Part shown: one piece after another, positions 26,419-34,770 of the stretch
Layout: each line of letters begins with the position of its first letter
How positions within the stretch are numbered: the stretch's first letter is position 1
From: Hyphomicrobiales bacterium
GTDB lineage: Bacteria > Pseudomonadota > Alphaproteobacteria > Rhizobiales > Beijerinckiaceae
Reading direction: 5' to 3'
NCBI GenBank assembly: GCA_026400555.1
Contig: JAPLOW010000170.1
Span: 1 to 64,000, forward strand
DNA length: 64,000 bases
Notes under the pieces: model-generated
Seen by the model: the letters and a program-made list of their open reading frames with translations, nothing else
What the model was told of the DNA's origin: nothing
The model's database searches: none
Translations under genes and position numbers: made by a program

Positions 26419-26962
26419 TCAGGCCTCAAAGAACACGGTTTCAGCGTCGCCGCCAAGGCGGATGGTGAACTCCCAAAGGCCCTTCGCAACGGCGGCTGCC
26501 AGGAGCGTGCCGCGCCGGTCTGGCGGCACCAGTGCTAGAACCGGGTCGGCGGCAAGGTCGTCGCGGCCGGCAAAATAGATCCGCGTGACAAGATGACGGG
26601 AAGGTCGGCACAATGCCCGGCATGATGGTGTCGAAGGCGAAGGCGCCGTGGGCGTCGGTCGGGCACCGGCCAAAGCCGCGAAAGCCATTGACGGCAGGTT
26701 TGGGCGAGGCGGGATGGGCGTAGGCGCCGTTGGCGTCCGCCTGCCAGATTTCCACCATGGCGTCGGGAATGGGTGCGCCGTCCGCATCAAGCACGCGTCC
26801 CTCGATGCGAAGCCTGTCGCCACCCGGTCCCTCCTGGGTCAGGTCAGCCATGAAGATCTCGCGCACGCCGTAGGCTTTCGGCGTCAGCATGAAGTGAAAG
26901 AACGGCCCGACCGTCTGCGACGGCGTCAACTCATGGGCCGGCGGCAACGGCTCAGTCATCAT
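26419..26962 (-). pseudogene. pcaG: Protocatechuate 3,4-dioxygenase alpha subunit, broken by an internal deletion
   Basis: From the ATG at 26962 (after GGAGGAG) the frame reads normal PcaG up to FAFDTIMPGIVP at about 26606. It then goes out of frame; the rest of PcaG (HLVTRIYFAGRDDLAADPVL to ETVFFEA) resumes in another frame from 26595 and ends at 26419. About 20-25 residues usually present between these points, including the APHINV strand, are missing, and only ten bases (26596-26605) separate the two parts. The joined length is about 181 residues against roughly 200 for the family. It overlaps the end of pcaH. Either the gene is inactivated or the assembly dropped a short segment. Confidence 0.85.
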
Positions 26963-27665
26963 GGGGCTCCTCCATTGGCGTAGCCTGACGCCCGCGCAGG
27001 ACGATGTCGAACTGGTACCCCAGCGCCCATTCAGGCTCGGTGACCGACAGGTCAAAGCGCGAGATCAGGCGGTTGCGCGCCGCCCCGTCCGGAATCGAGT
27101 TGAAGATCGGATCGAACGGAAACAGCGGATCACCCGGAAAATACATCTGGGTTACCAGCCGGCTGAGGAAGCTGTGCCCGAACAGGGAAAGATGGATGTG
27201 CGCCGGACGCCATGCATTGTGATGGTTGCGCCAGGGATAGGCGCCGGGCTTCACGGTCACGAAACGGTAGCGCCCGTCCGAATCGGTCAGGCAGCGGCCC
27301 GCGCCGGTGAAATTTGCATCGAGGGGCGCCGGATGCTGGTCCTTCACGTGGATGTATCGGCCGGCGGCATTGGCCTGCCACACCTCGATCAGCGTGTCGG
27401 GCACGGGGCGGCCTTCCTCGTCAAGGACGCGTCCGGTGACGATGATGCGCTCGCCCAGCGGCTCGCCGGCATGCTGCCGTGTCAGGTCGGCTTCACTGGG
27501 CACGACGCTGTCATGACCATAGACCGGACCAGTCACTTCGGTCAGCGAGTGCGGCAGCAGGATGAGCGGCTTCGACGGCGCGCGCCGGACAGTGCTGGTA
27601 TAAGCAGGAGAGAGTGAGGGCGGATGCGCCTTCAGCCCGTCGAGCGGATAGATCAGCCTCGTCAT
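26952..27665 (-). CDS. pcaH: Protocatechuate 3,4-dioxygenase beta subunit
   Basis: A 237-residue intradiol dioxygenase subunit that carries the Fe(III). The four expected ligands are visible: Tyr in GRYIHVKDQHPAP, Tyr in KPGAYPWRN, and both His in WRPAHIHLSLFG. The enzyme opens protocatechuate to 3-carboxy-cis,cis-muconate and works with PcaG in an alpha-beta oligomer. The start at 27665 follows AAGGAGG; an upstream TTG would add five residues. It lies 11 bases after pcaJ and overlaps pcaG by 11 bases, so translation is coupled. Its partner pcaG is broken. Confidence 0.95.
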   Translation of the reverse strand: MTRLIYPLDGLKAHPPSLSPAYTSTVRRAPSKPLILLPHSLTEVTGPVYGHDSVVPSEADLTRQHAGEPLGERIIVTGRVLDEEGRPVPDTLIEVWQANAAGRYIHVKDQHPAPLDANFTGAGRCLTDSDGRYRFVTVKPGAYPWRNHHNAWRPAHIHLSLFGHSFLSRLVTQMYFPGDPLFPFDPIFNSIPDGAARNRLISRFDLSVTEPEWALGYQFDIVLRGRQATPMEEPHDD

Positions 27666-27676
27666 TGCACCCTCCT

Positions 27677-28441
27677 TCACGCAGCGTGCGCCTGCTTGGT
27701 GCGCGCCTGAAGATCACGCAGGACGGCCAGCTCGCTGTCGGTTGGGGCCGGCGTCAGGCCGACCTGATCCGCATAGCGCACCGGCCAGCCGCATTGTGCC
27801 TGGATCATCTCCCGCGTCACCCCCGGATGGATGGCTGTGACGATCAGCTCGCTCGTCTCCGGATCGGGCTCGAACAGGCAAAGATCCGTGATCAGCCGCG
27901 TTGGTCCCTTGGTGGACAGGCCCAGCGCTTCGCGCGAGCCCTTGCCGGCGCCGTGCCCCATCGAGGTGATGAACGGCAGTTTCGCCATGAAGGCCCGCGG
28001 GTTCATCGCCATGATGATGAAGACCTCGCCGCAGCTCGACGCGATCTCGGGCGCCCCGCCGCCGCCGGGGAGGCGGACTTTCGGATTGCCGTAGTCGCCG
28101 ACCACCGTCGTGTTGAGATTGCCGAAGCGATCGATCTGCGCACCGCCCAGAAAGCCGAGCGTGATCCGCCCGCCCTGCAGCCAGTAGCGGAACATCTCCG
28201 GCACGGACACGGTGGTCAGCGCCGTGTCGCACAACTCTCCATCGCCGATCGAGAGCGGCAGGACGTCCGGCCGCGTACCGAGCGTACCGGACTCGTAGAT
28301 CAGCGTGATGCCCGGCGCATGGGTCAGCCGCGCCAGATTGCAGGCAGCCGACGGTGCGCCGATGCCGACGAAGCAGATGTCGCTGTTCGTGAGGAAGCGT
28401 GACGCGACGATGGTCATGATTTCGGTGGCGGAATAGGTCAT
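27677..28441 (-). CDS. pcaJ: 3-oxoadipate CoA-transferase subunit B (CatJ/PcaJ type)
   Basis: A 254-residue beta subunit of a family I CoA-transferase of the glutaconate/CatIJ branch. Diagnostic stretches are CFVGIGAPSAACNLARLTHA, LIYESGTLGTRPDVLPLSIG, and DRFGNLNTTVVGDY with VRLPGGGGAPEIA. It transfers CoA from succinyl-CoA to 3-oxoadipate. The start at 28441 follows GAGGACAGGGCC. It lies ten bases after the A subunit gene and ahead of pcaH. The context supports the 3-oxoadipate assignment over glutaconate. Confidence 0.88.
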   Translation of the reverse strand: MTYSATEIMTIVASRFLTNSDICFVGIGAPSAACNLARLTHAPGITLIYESGTLGTRPDVLPLSIGDGELCDTALTTVSVPEMFRYWLQGGRITLGFLGGAQIDRFGNLNTTVVGDYGNPKVRLPGGGGAPEIASSCGEVFIIMAMNPRAFMAKLPFITSMGHGAGKGSREALGLSTKGPTRLITDLCLFEPDPETSELIVTAIHPGVTREMIQAQCGWPVRYADQVGLTPAPTDSELAVLRDLQARTKQAHAA

Positions 28442-28451
28442 GGCCCTGTCC

Positions 28452-29309
28452 TCACGCGCTCTTCCTGGACCCGAAGGCCAGGCTTGCAAAACTGTCCGGC
28501 GATCCGTCCAGCACGTTCGCCTTCATCCAGGCGGCGAAGCTCTCACGCTCGCGCGCGATCGCGTCCCAGCCGATATAGAAGGCGTTGGCCCGCTTGTAAT
28601 AGCCGTGGGCGTAAGAGGGATACGCCCCGCCCGGAACATGCACGATCGCCCCAACGGTCCAGCTCGGCAGGATCACGGCATTGGCGCTGCGCGGCCCGAA
28701 ATCATCGACGATCTCCTCGATGGTGACGATGGACGACCTCGCTGCCAGAACGGCCTCCTTCTGCACGCCGACGATGCCTTCGAGCAGCACATTGCCCTGC
28801 CGATCGGCCCGCAGTGCGTGGATGATCGCTACATCGGGCCGGATCGCGGGAACGGTGGCCAGGACTTCGCCGCTATAAGGGCAGGTGACGGAGCGGATGT
28901 TCGGGTTCACCCTCGGCAGATCCACGCCCTTGTAGCCGCGGAACACCGCGAAGGGGAGGGTCGACGCGCCGGCCTCATAGGCATTGGCCATCGCGGCATG
29001 GCTGTGTTCCTCCAGCTCGAGCCGTTGCGGGAAGCCGTTCTCGACCGCGTCGCGCATCCTGTGCAGCGAGCCGACGCCCGGATTCCCGCCCCAGGAGAAC
29101 ACCATCTTGCGCACCAGCCCCATGCCGATGAGCTGGTCATAGAGAATGTCCGGCGTCATCCGGATGATGGTCAGGTCGCGCTTGACCTGGCGGATCACCT
29201 CGTGGCCAGCAGCATAGGGGATGAGGTGCGTGAAGCCTTCCATCGCCACGGTCTGGCCATCGCGCAGATGATGTTCGACCGCAGCGCTGAGGGACATGAA
29301 TTCGGCCAT
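28452..29309 (-). CDS. pcaI: 3-oxoadipate CoA-transferase subunit A (CatI/PcaI type)
   Basis: A 285-residue alpha subunit, partner of the next gene. It has VAMEGFTHLIPYAAGHEVIR, LTIIRMTPDILYDQLIGMG and MVFSWGGNPGVGSLHRMRDA, as in the CatI branch of CoA-transferases. The start at 29309 (MAEFMSLSAAVEH) is chosen since GGGAG lies upstream and the 46-residue extension above it is not protein-like. It heads the pca operon and is divergent from an IclR regulator; a palindromic operator-like site lies in the gap. Confidence 0.87.
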   Translation of the reverse strand: MAEFMSLSAAVEHHLRDGQTVAMEGFTHLIPYAAGHEVIRQVKRDLTIIRMTPDILYDQLIGMGLVRKMVFSWGGNPGVGSLHRMRDAVENGFPQRLELEEHSHAAMANAYEAGASTLPFAVFRGYKGVDLPRVNPNIRSVTCPYSGEVLATVPAIRPDVAIIHALRADRQGNVLLEGIVGVQKEAVLAARSSIVTIEEIVDDFGPRSANAVILPSWTVGAIVHVPGGAYPSYAHGYYKRANAFYIGWDAIARERESFAAWMKANVLDGSPDSFASLAFGSRKSA

Positions 29310-29418
29310 CGATACGTTCTCCCGCCTGTGGCCATGCTGCCCAAGCGCACAGCCGCCGTCCGGGCACCATGCCGATCCCGCCGGGGGCGCGCAATCATTT
29401 GTGCGTTCTGCGGCTTGA

Positions 29419-29435
29419 TGTTCGTTCTTCGAACA
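29419..29435. promoter_or_regulatory. Putative IclR-family operator in the pca divergent promoter
   Basis: TGTTCG-TTCTT-CGAACA is a perfect 6-base inverted repeat with a five-base spacer, 49 bases upstream of the IclR gene and 110 bases upstream of pcaI. It resembles the GTTCGA-type repeats reported for PcaR/PcaU/PobR regulators. Binding is inferred. Confidence 0.55.
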
Positions 29436-29483
29436 ATTACGGATCACGGCAAGGTTGCCCCGTTGGGATGACGAAACACGCGC

Positions 29484-30242
29484 ATGGTCCTGAAGCTTGA
29501 AACGGTCGAATCCTTCAGCCGGGGCCTCGCTGTCCTGCGAAGCTTTGCCGGGGTCCGCAGCCTCACCATCACTGATGTTTCGGACAGAACGGGTCTGACC
29601 CGCGCCGCGGCCAGGCGCTTTCTCTACACGCTATGCGGCGAGGGGTTGGCCCGCACCGACGGCAAGAACTTCGAACTGACGGCCGGCGTGCTTGAACTCG
29701 GCCACGCCTATCTGTCCGGCATGTCAGAGCTGGAAACCGTCCGCGACATCCTTCAGGACCTGACGTTGGAGATCGGGGAGTCCGCCTCAGCGGCCACCCT
29801 CGATGGCCACGACATCGTCTATGTTGCCCGCTCGCCGGCCCGCCACCGCATCATGACGGTCGGCCTTGCCGTGGGCTCGCGCCTGCCGGCCCACGCCGCA
29901 TCCATGGGACAGGCCCTCCTGGCGCGGATGCATCACAACGAGTTGGAGGCCTTCCTGCAGACCTCCCCGCTCCGGGCGCTGACACCGAAGACCCTGACGA
30001 CCAGGGCGGCCTTGAAGGAGCGCCTCGCGCTGGTCAGGGCGCGCGGCTACGCCATCGTCAGCGAAGAGCTCGAGATCGGGCTGCGCTCGATCGCAGTATC
30101 GATCGAAGGCCGGCCGCGCAACGCCACGCTCGCTATCAATCTGAGTGCGCAGTCGGCGCGGATTTCGGAGGCCGAGATGATCGATATCTACCTACCCCGG
30201 CTGATGCATGCCGCGCGCCGTATCCAGCTCAGCGGTGGCTGA
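29484..30242 (+). CDS. pcaR: IclR-family regulator, PcaR/PobR-like
   Basis: A 252-residue protein with an N-terminal winged helix (LETVESFSRGLAVLRSFAG, then VSDRTGLTRAAARRFLYTL) and the IclR effector domain (ATLDGHDIVYVARSPARHRI, VGSRLPAHAASMGQALLA). The family fits the PcaR/PcaU/PobR branch that controls aromatic catabolism, and the divergent placement next to pcaI supports this. The effector is probably protocatechuate or 3-oxoadipate. Whether it activates or represses is not shown by the sequence. Confidence 0.85.
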   Translation: MVLKLETVESFSRGLAVLRSFAGVRSLTITDVSDRTGLTRAAARRFLYTLCGEGLARTDGKNFELTAGVLELGHAYLSGMSELETVRDILQDLTLEIGESASAATLDGHDIVYVARSPARHRIMTVGLAVGSRLPAHAASMGQALLARMHHNELEAFLQTSPLRALTPKTLTTRAALKERLALVRARGYAIVSEELEIGLRSIAVSIEGRPRNATLAINLSAQSARISEAEMIDIYLPRLMHAARRIQLSGG

Positions 30243-30246
30243 TCGG

Positions 30247-31158
30247 TCAGGTGCCTGACACCAGATAGCCCGAAATGGCGGCCGTGAGCGCCTCGGCATG
30301 CGCGAGATTGCCCGGATTCGACGCCATCAGGGCAGCCATGACCGCCTCGATCACCAGCATCGCGGCGCTGGATGAACTCGACAGCACGGGATGGCTGGCT
30401 TCGGCGAGCAAGAGCACATCAGCATAGGCCGCGAGCGGCGAGGCTGGCGAATCCGTGATCGCGATGACCTGGGCGCCCTGATCGCGGCCATAGGCCGTAA
30501 GCTGCACCACATCGCGGGCATAGCGCGGCAGCGAGATGGCCACCAGAAGGTCATTCTGGTCGAGCCGCATGAGCTTGCCGGCGGCGATCTCAGTGCCGCC
30601 ATAGTCGACGACATTGATCACGGACGGCAGAAAGGGCTGCAGGCCGAGCGTCAGGTAGCCGGCCAGATGCGCGCTGAGGCCGAAGCCCATCACATAGACG
30701 GCGCGCGCTGATACCAGCCGCGTCACAACATCGGCCAGCAGACCCGCTGTCAGCGCTTCAGCCGTCGCCCGGATGTTGGACATGGTCGACTCAAGCCCCT
30801 CGGCCGCCAGCGCTCCCTCCGGCCCGGCCCTGAGAAAGCTGTCTTTCAGCTTCTCGACGGGCTGCAGGACAGCCTGCAGCGTGGCCGCCAGTTCATGCCG
30901 GAACTCGGCATAGCCGGCATGCCCGACGCTGCGTGCGAAGCGGCTCAGAGTAGCGCTCGAAACCCCGGCCGCGCCGGCAACATCCTCGATGCTCGCCGCC
31001 GAAGCCCGCACCGGATTGCGCAACAGGTAGTCAGCAATCCGCTTGTTTGAGGCCGAACCAGTACGCTGTTCCTTCGCCAGGACCTTGCCCAGGGCGGATG
31101 CTGCAAAAGCGAGGCCCGGAGCCCGGCCGCGCAAGGTTTGAGGATCGGTAATTTTCAT
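30247..31158 (-). CDS. RpiR/MurR-family regulator with SIS domain
   Basis: A 303-residue protein: an N-terminal RpiR helix-turn-helix (ASNKRIADYLLRNPVRASAA, DVAGAAGVSSATLSRFARSV) and a C-terminal SIS domain (ARAVYVMGFGLSAHLAGYL, NDLLVAISLPRYARDVVQLT, GAQVIAITDSPASPLAAYAD). SIS domains in this family often sense phosphosugars, but several RpiR members control amino-acid uptake. The start at 31158 is chosen over a much longer frame that runs through the divergent transporter gene. An inverted repeat overlaps this start codon, which suggests autoregulation. Confidence 0.88.
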   Translation of the reverse strand: MKITDPQTLRGRAPGLAFAASALGKVLAKEQRTGSASNKRIADYLLRNPVRASAASIEDVAGAAGVSSATLSRFARSVGHAGYAEFRHELAATLQAVLQPVEKLKDSFLRAGPEGALAAEGLESTMSNIRATAEALTAGLLADVVTRLVSARAVYVMGFGLSAHLAGYLTLGLQPFLPSVINVVDYGGTEIAAGKLMRLDQNDLLVAISLPRYARDVVQLTAYGRDQGAQVIAITDSPASPLAAYADVLLLAEASHPVLSSSSSAAMLVIEAVMAALMASNPGNLAHAEALTAAISGYLVSGT

Positions 31159-31181
31159 CACTTGTATTTCTGAAAATTTTC
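31150..31181. promoter_or_regulatory. Putative RpiR-type operator
   Basis: Arms AATTTTCA (31150-31157) and TGAAAATT (31171-31178) form a perfect 8-base inverted repeat with 13 bases between, and the right arm lies in the 10-base palindrome GAAAATTTTC (31172-31181). The left arm overlaps the regulator's start codon; the right lies about 45 bases before the transporter gene. TGAAA-type repeats suit the RpiR family. Confidence 0.55.
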
Positions 31182-31224
31182 GATCATGGTCAAGCATCCA
31201 TTTGATCACACCCGGGAGACAGCC

Positions 31225-31986
31225 GTGATCCGCAAGATTCTCATTGCCGCCGCCTTCGCCGCCCTCACGACCACATCCGCCCTCGCCCAGCAGGCGCTGC
31301 GCATCGGCGTTGAAGGCAACTACCCACCCTTCTCGTCGATTGCGCCGGATGGCAAGCTCTCCGGCTTCGACATCGACATCGCCAATGCCGTCTGTGCCGA
31401 ATTGAAGGCCACCTGCACCCTCGTCCAGCAGGAATGGGACGGCATGCTTCCGGCCCTTAACGCCCGCAAGTTCGACATGATCGTCGCCTCGATGACGATC
31501 ACCGAAGAGCGCCTGAAGGCCGTCGACTTCTCGGACCCCTATTATGACGTGCCCTCGCGCTGGGTCGGCAAGGTCGGTTCGTTCCCGGACGTGAAGCCGG
31601 AGACGCTCAAGGGCAAGAAGATCATCGTGCTGCGCAACTCGCCGCGCGCCAAGTTCGTCCAGGACAACTACAAGGACAGCGAGATCCTGCTCGTTGCCAA
31701 GGAAACCGAAGTCTACATGGAGCTCGCGGCCGGCCGCGGTGACATCGCCGTCGGCTCGTCCGTCGTGTCTTCCGAAGGCTTCCTCAAGAAGCCGGAAGGC
31801 AAGGGCTACGGCCAGATCGGCGACACCTTCCGCATCGGCACGGGCGGCGGCGTCGGCATCGCGGTGCGCAAGACCGATGGCGACCTCAAGGCCCGCATCA
31901 ACGAGGCTCTGAAGACCATCCGGGCCAACGGCACCTACAAGGCGATGGCGGCGAAGTACTTCGACTTCGACATCTCCGGCAGCTGA
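31225..31986 (+). CDS. Polar amino-acid ABC transporter substrate-binding protein
   Basis: A 253-residue periplasmic binding protein of solute-binding family 3. The signal peptide runs to about residue 22 (LAAAFAALTTTSALA-like, cut before QQALRIG). The core includes RIGVEGNYPPFSSIAPDGKL and GFDIDIANAVCAELKATC, typical for lysine/arginine/ornithine/histidine binders. GTG at 31225 is the start because GGGAG lies six bases upstream. Two permease genes, a deacylase and an ATPase follow in the same direction, with a hairpin between this gene and the first permease. Confidence 0.9.
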   Translation: MIRKILIAAAFAALTTTSALAQQALRIGVEGNYPPFSSIAPDGKLSGFDIDIANAVCAELKATCTLVQQEWDGMLPALNARKFDMIVASMTITEERLKAVDFSDPYYDVPSRWVGKVGSFPDVKPETLKGKKIIVLRNSPRAKFVQDNYKDSEILLVAKETEVYMELAAGRGDIAVGSSVVSSEGFLKKPEGKGYGQIGDTFRIGTGGGVGIAVRKTDGDLKARINEALKTIRANGTYKAMAAKYFDFDISGS

Positions 31987-32005
31987 ACGCGCCAGCAACA
32001 CTGTC

Positions 32006-32028
32006 ATCACCGGCCTCGTGCCGGTGAT
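32006..32028 (+). repeat. Intergenic hairpin between binding-protein and permease genes
   Basis: ATCACCGGC-CTCGT-GCCGGTGAT is a perfect 9-base stem, 20 bases after the binding-protein stop and 80 bases before the permease start. There is no T run, so it is more likely an mRNA-stabilising or partially terminating hairpin that lets the binding protein outnumber the permeases. It resembles the GTCATC-type palindrome at 48031-48057. Confidence 0.6.
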
Positions 32029-32107
32029 CTCATCGGTTTGACACGCACTCTTGCTCACGGAACCGGGGTGGCCGGCACAACACCGGACATGACACTGGCG
32101 CACGCCC

Positions 32108-32797
32108 ATGATCCTGCACGGCTATCTGCCCGCCATCCTGGGGGGCCTCAAATCAACGCTGAGCGTGGCGGCGCTGTCCTTGCTGGTGGCCTGCGTCTTC
32201 GGACTACTCGGCGCAGCGGCCAAGCTGTCGGAAAGCCGCGTGGCACACTGGATCGCCGACATCTACACCACCCTCATCCGTGGCGTGCCCGAGCTGCTGC
32301 TGATGCTGCTGCTGTTCTATGGCGGCCAGATCACCATCAACAATCTGGCCGACCGGCAGGGCTGGGGTTACATCGACATCAACCCGTTCATGGCCGGCGT
32401 GCTGGTGCTGGGCTTCATCTTCGGCGCCTACCTGACGGAGACCTTCCGCGCCGCGATCCTTGCCATCCCGCAGGGCCAGATCGAGGCGGGCCATGCCTAT
32501 GGCCTCAGGCCCCTGCAGGTCTTCTCGCGCATCGTTCTGCCGCAGATGATCCGCCACGCCATTCCGGGCTTTACCAACAACTGGCTGATCATGGTCAAGG
32601 CGACGGCGCTGGTCTCGATCATCGGTCTCGACGACATGGTCCACCGGGCGAGCCTCGCGGCCTCTGCCACGCGTGAGCCGTTCACCTTCTACGCCACCAT
32701 CGCCGTGGTCTACCTCGCCATCACCACCGTGTCACTGGTCTGCCTTCATCTGGTGCAGAAGCGCTTCTCCCTCGGGGTCAGAAAGGTCGATTTCTGA
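32108..32797 (+). CDS. Amino-acid ABC transporter permease (HisQ/ArtQ-like)
   Basis: A 229-residue membrane protein with about five helices. The HisMQ-type pattern is seen in TLIRGVPELLLMLLLFYGG, and the cytoplasmic EAA loop is ETFRAAILAIPQGQIEAGHA followed by YGLRPLQVFSRIVLPQ. It pairs with the next permease to form the channel. Its last base is shared with the first base of the following gene (TGATG-type overlap), so translation is coupled. Confidence 0.92.
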   Translation: MILHGYLPAILGGLKSTLSVAALSLLVACVFGLLGAAAKLSESRVAHWIADIYTTLIRGVPELLLMLLLFYGGQITINNLADRQGWGYIDINPFMAGVLVLGFIFGAYLTETFRAAILAIPQGQIEAGHAYGLRPLQVFSRIVLPQMIRHAIPGFTNNWLIMVKATALVSIIGLDDMVHRASLAASATREPFTFYATIAVVYLAITTVSLVCLHLVQKRFSLGVRKVDF

Positions 32798-33510
32798 TGT
32801 TCGACTGGCCCGTCGTCCTCGCCGCCCTGCCCGATTTCTTCAGGGGGCTGCGCGTTACCCTCATCCTGCTCGCCATCGCGCTGGCGACCGGCTTTGTCCT
32901 GTCGATCCCGCTCGCCATGGCGCGGGTGTCGAAGAACAAATGGCTGTCGATGCCGGTGTTCGTCTTCACCTACATTATCCGCGGCACGCCGCTGCTGGTG
33001 CAGATGTTCATGGTCTATCACGGCCTCGCCCAATTCGAGTGGATGCGCCAGAGCGCGGTCTGGTTCCTGTTCAAGGACGCTTGGTTCTGCGCCTGGCTGG
33101 TCTTCTCGATTTCCACGACCGCCTACACCACCGAGATCTTCGCCGGCGCGCTGCGCCAGACCCCGTCGGGCGAACTTGAGGCGGCCCAGAGCCTCGGAAT
33201 GACGAAGCTCCAGATCTATGCCCGCATCCTCTGGCCCGGCGCGCTGCGTCGTGCGCTGCCGCAATACAGCAACGAGGTCGTCGGCCTGATGCACGCGACG
33301 GCCGTGGCCAGCACCGTGACGCTGGTCGAGATCACGCGCGTCGCCCGCGACGTCTACTACAATCACCTCAGCGTCACCGACTCGTTCGGCGTCGCGGCCG
33401 TCTTTTATTTCGTCCTCACCTTCACCGTGGTCGGAATCTTCAAGCTGCTTGAAAAGCGCTACCTGAAGCATCTCAACCGCAAGATTTCCGGCCCGGTCCC
33501 GGCCAGGTAG
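32797..33510 (+). CDS. Amino-acid ABC transporter permease (HisM/ArtM-like)
   Basis: A 237-residue membrane protein, second half of the permease pair. Family marks are TYIIRGTPLLVQMFMVYHGL and the EAA loop EIFAGALRQTPSGELEAAQS followed by LGMTKLQIYARILWP. The gene overlaps the preceding permease by one base. About 140 non-coding or weakly coding bases follow before the deacylase-like gene. Confidence 0.92.
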   Translation: MFDWPVVLAALPDFFRGLRVTLILLAIALATGFVLSIPLAMARVSKNKWLSMPVFVFTYIIRGTPLLVQMFMVYHGLAQFEWMRQSAVWFLFKDAWFCAWLVFSISTTAYTTEIFAGALRQTPSGELEAAQSLGMTKLQIYARILWPGALRRALPQYSNEVVGLMHATAVASTVTLVEITRVARDVYYNHLSVTDSFGVAAVFYFVLTFTVVGIFKLLEKRYLKHLNRKISGPVPAR

Positions 33511-33650
33511 AGCATTGCACACACAAGTGGATACCGGCTGTGTGCATAGGCAATACTCTAAATTCTTATAATCGATCATCGTTCTGCATTGAGACAGATC
33601 CGATCTCAAGACAGTATGATGATCTAGCCGAACAAGGATTGCCCAGCGCG

Positions 33651-34766
33651 ATGTTCACCACGATCCATCAGCTTCCACCGCTCGCACCCGGCTCGGCCCA
33701 CAGCCTTGTCATGCAGAGCTTCGGCGAGGAAGGCGCGCGTCCAGAGGTCTACGTACAGGCCTCGCTGCATGCCGACGAGATCCCCGGCATGATCTGCGCC
33801 GTGCACCTGCGCGAACGCCTGCTGGCGCTGGAAGACGCGAGGCTGGTCATCGGCCGCATCAATCTCGTGCCCGTCGCCAACCCGCTCGGGCTCGGGCAGA
33901 TTGTCTTCGGCCATGCCATGGGCCGCTTTGCGCTGGGTGACGGCGTCAATTTCAATCGGGACTATCCGCATCTGACGCCGGGGGTCGCTGCCCGCATCGA
34001 TGGCAGGCTCGGCGCCGACCCGCACGCCAACAAGGCGCTGATCAGGCAGGCGATCGCTGATGAGATCGAAGCCTGGACGCCATCGACGCAGGTCGGCGCG
34101 CTGAAGAAGATCCTGGTCAGCCTCGCCTCCGGCGCCGACCTCATCCTCGATCTGCATTGCGACTCGGAAGGCGCCATGCACCTCTACACCCAGCCGACAT
34201 CGGCGGATGTCTTCGCGCCGCTCGGAGCCTTCCTCGGCTCGCGCGCCACCCTCACGGCCGTCGAGTCGGGTGGCGATCCCTTTGACGAGGTGTTCAGCCG
34301 GCCCTGGGTCGAGCTGCGCGCGCGGTTCCCGGACCATCCTGTTCCGCTCGCCAGCCACTCGGTCACGGTCGAGTTGCGCGGCCAGGCCGATGTCGGCCAT
34401 ACCACGGGACGGGCCGATGCCGACGCCATCGTCGCCTTCCTGCGCCATTGCGGTGTTGTGGGGGGTGCGGCGCCGCCGATCCCCGCCGTCGAGGCCAGCG
34501 TAACGCCCCTGGCCAGTGCCGAACCGCTGACGGCCCCGTCATCGGGAATTGTCGCCTTTCATGTCGAGCCCGGAGCCATGGTGAAGGCGGGCGACGCCAT
34601 TGCCGACATCATCGACCCGATCAGCGGCGCGGTCACGGTGGTGACGGCGCAGTCCGATGGCGTGCTGTTCGCGCGCGGCGCCAACCGCTTCACGAGTGCC
34701 GGCAAGCGACTGGGCAAGATTGCCGGAACGACCCTGAACCGCAGCGGCCGATTGCTGAGCCTGTGA
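33651..34766 (+). CDS. Succinylglutamate desuccinylase/aspartoacylase-family deacylase
   Basis: A 371-residue zinc hydrolase of the AstE/AspA branch of M14. The first zinc motif is QASLHADEIPGM (His and Glu), followed by NLVPVANPLG and NFNRDYP, and the second zinc His lies in LILDLHCDSEGAMHLY. A C-terminal barrel (about 295-371) resembles a biotinyl/lipoyl fold, usual for the family. The start at 33651 is tentative; the frame is open to a GTG at 33540, but that part is not protein-like. It sits inside an amino-acid importer operon, so an N-acylated amino acid is a likely substrate. Confidence 0.82.
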   Translation: MFTTIHQLPPLAPGSAHSLVMQSFGEEGARPEVYVQASLHADEIPGMICAVHLRERLLALEDARLVIGRINLVPVANPLGLGQIVFGHAMGRFALGDGVNFNRDYPHLTPGVAARIDGRLGADPHANKALIRQAIADEIEAWTPSTQVGALKKILVSLASGADLILDLHCDSEGAMHLYTQPTSADVFAPLGAFLGSRATLTAVESGGDPFDEVFSRPWVELRARFPDHPVPLASHSVTVELRGQADVGHTTGRADADAIVAFLRHCGVVGGAAPPIPAVEASVTPLASAEPLTAPSSGIVAFHVEPGAMVKAGDAIADIIDPISGAVTVVTAQSDGVLFARGANRFTSAGKRLGKIAGTTLNRSGRLLSL

Positions 34767-34770
34767 GGAT

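Noticed and set aside
31159-32109. N-terminal extension of the RpiR-type regulator to 620 codons
   Set aside because: The added part runs antisense through the substrate-binding protein gene and is not protein-like. A normal RpiR N-terminus begins at 31158.
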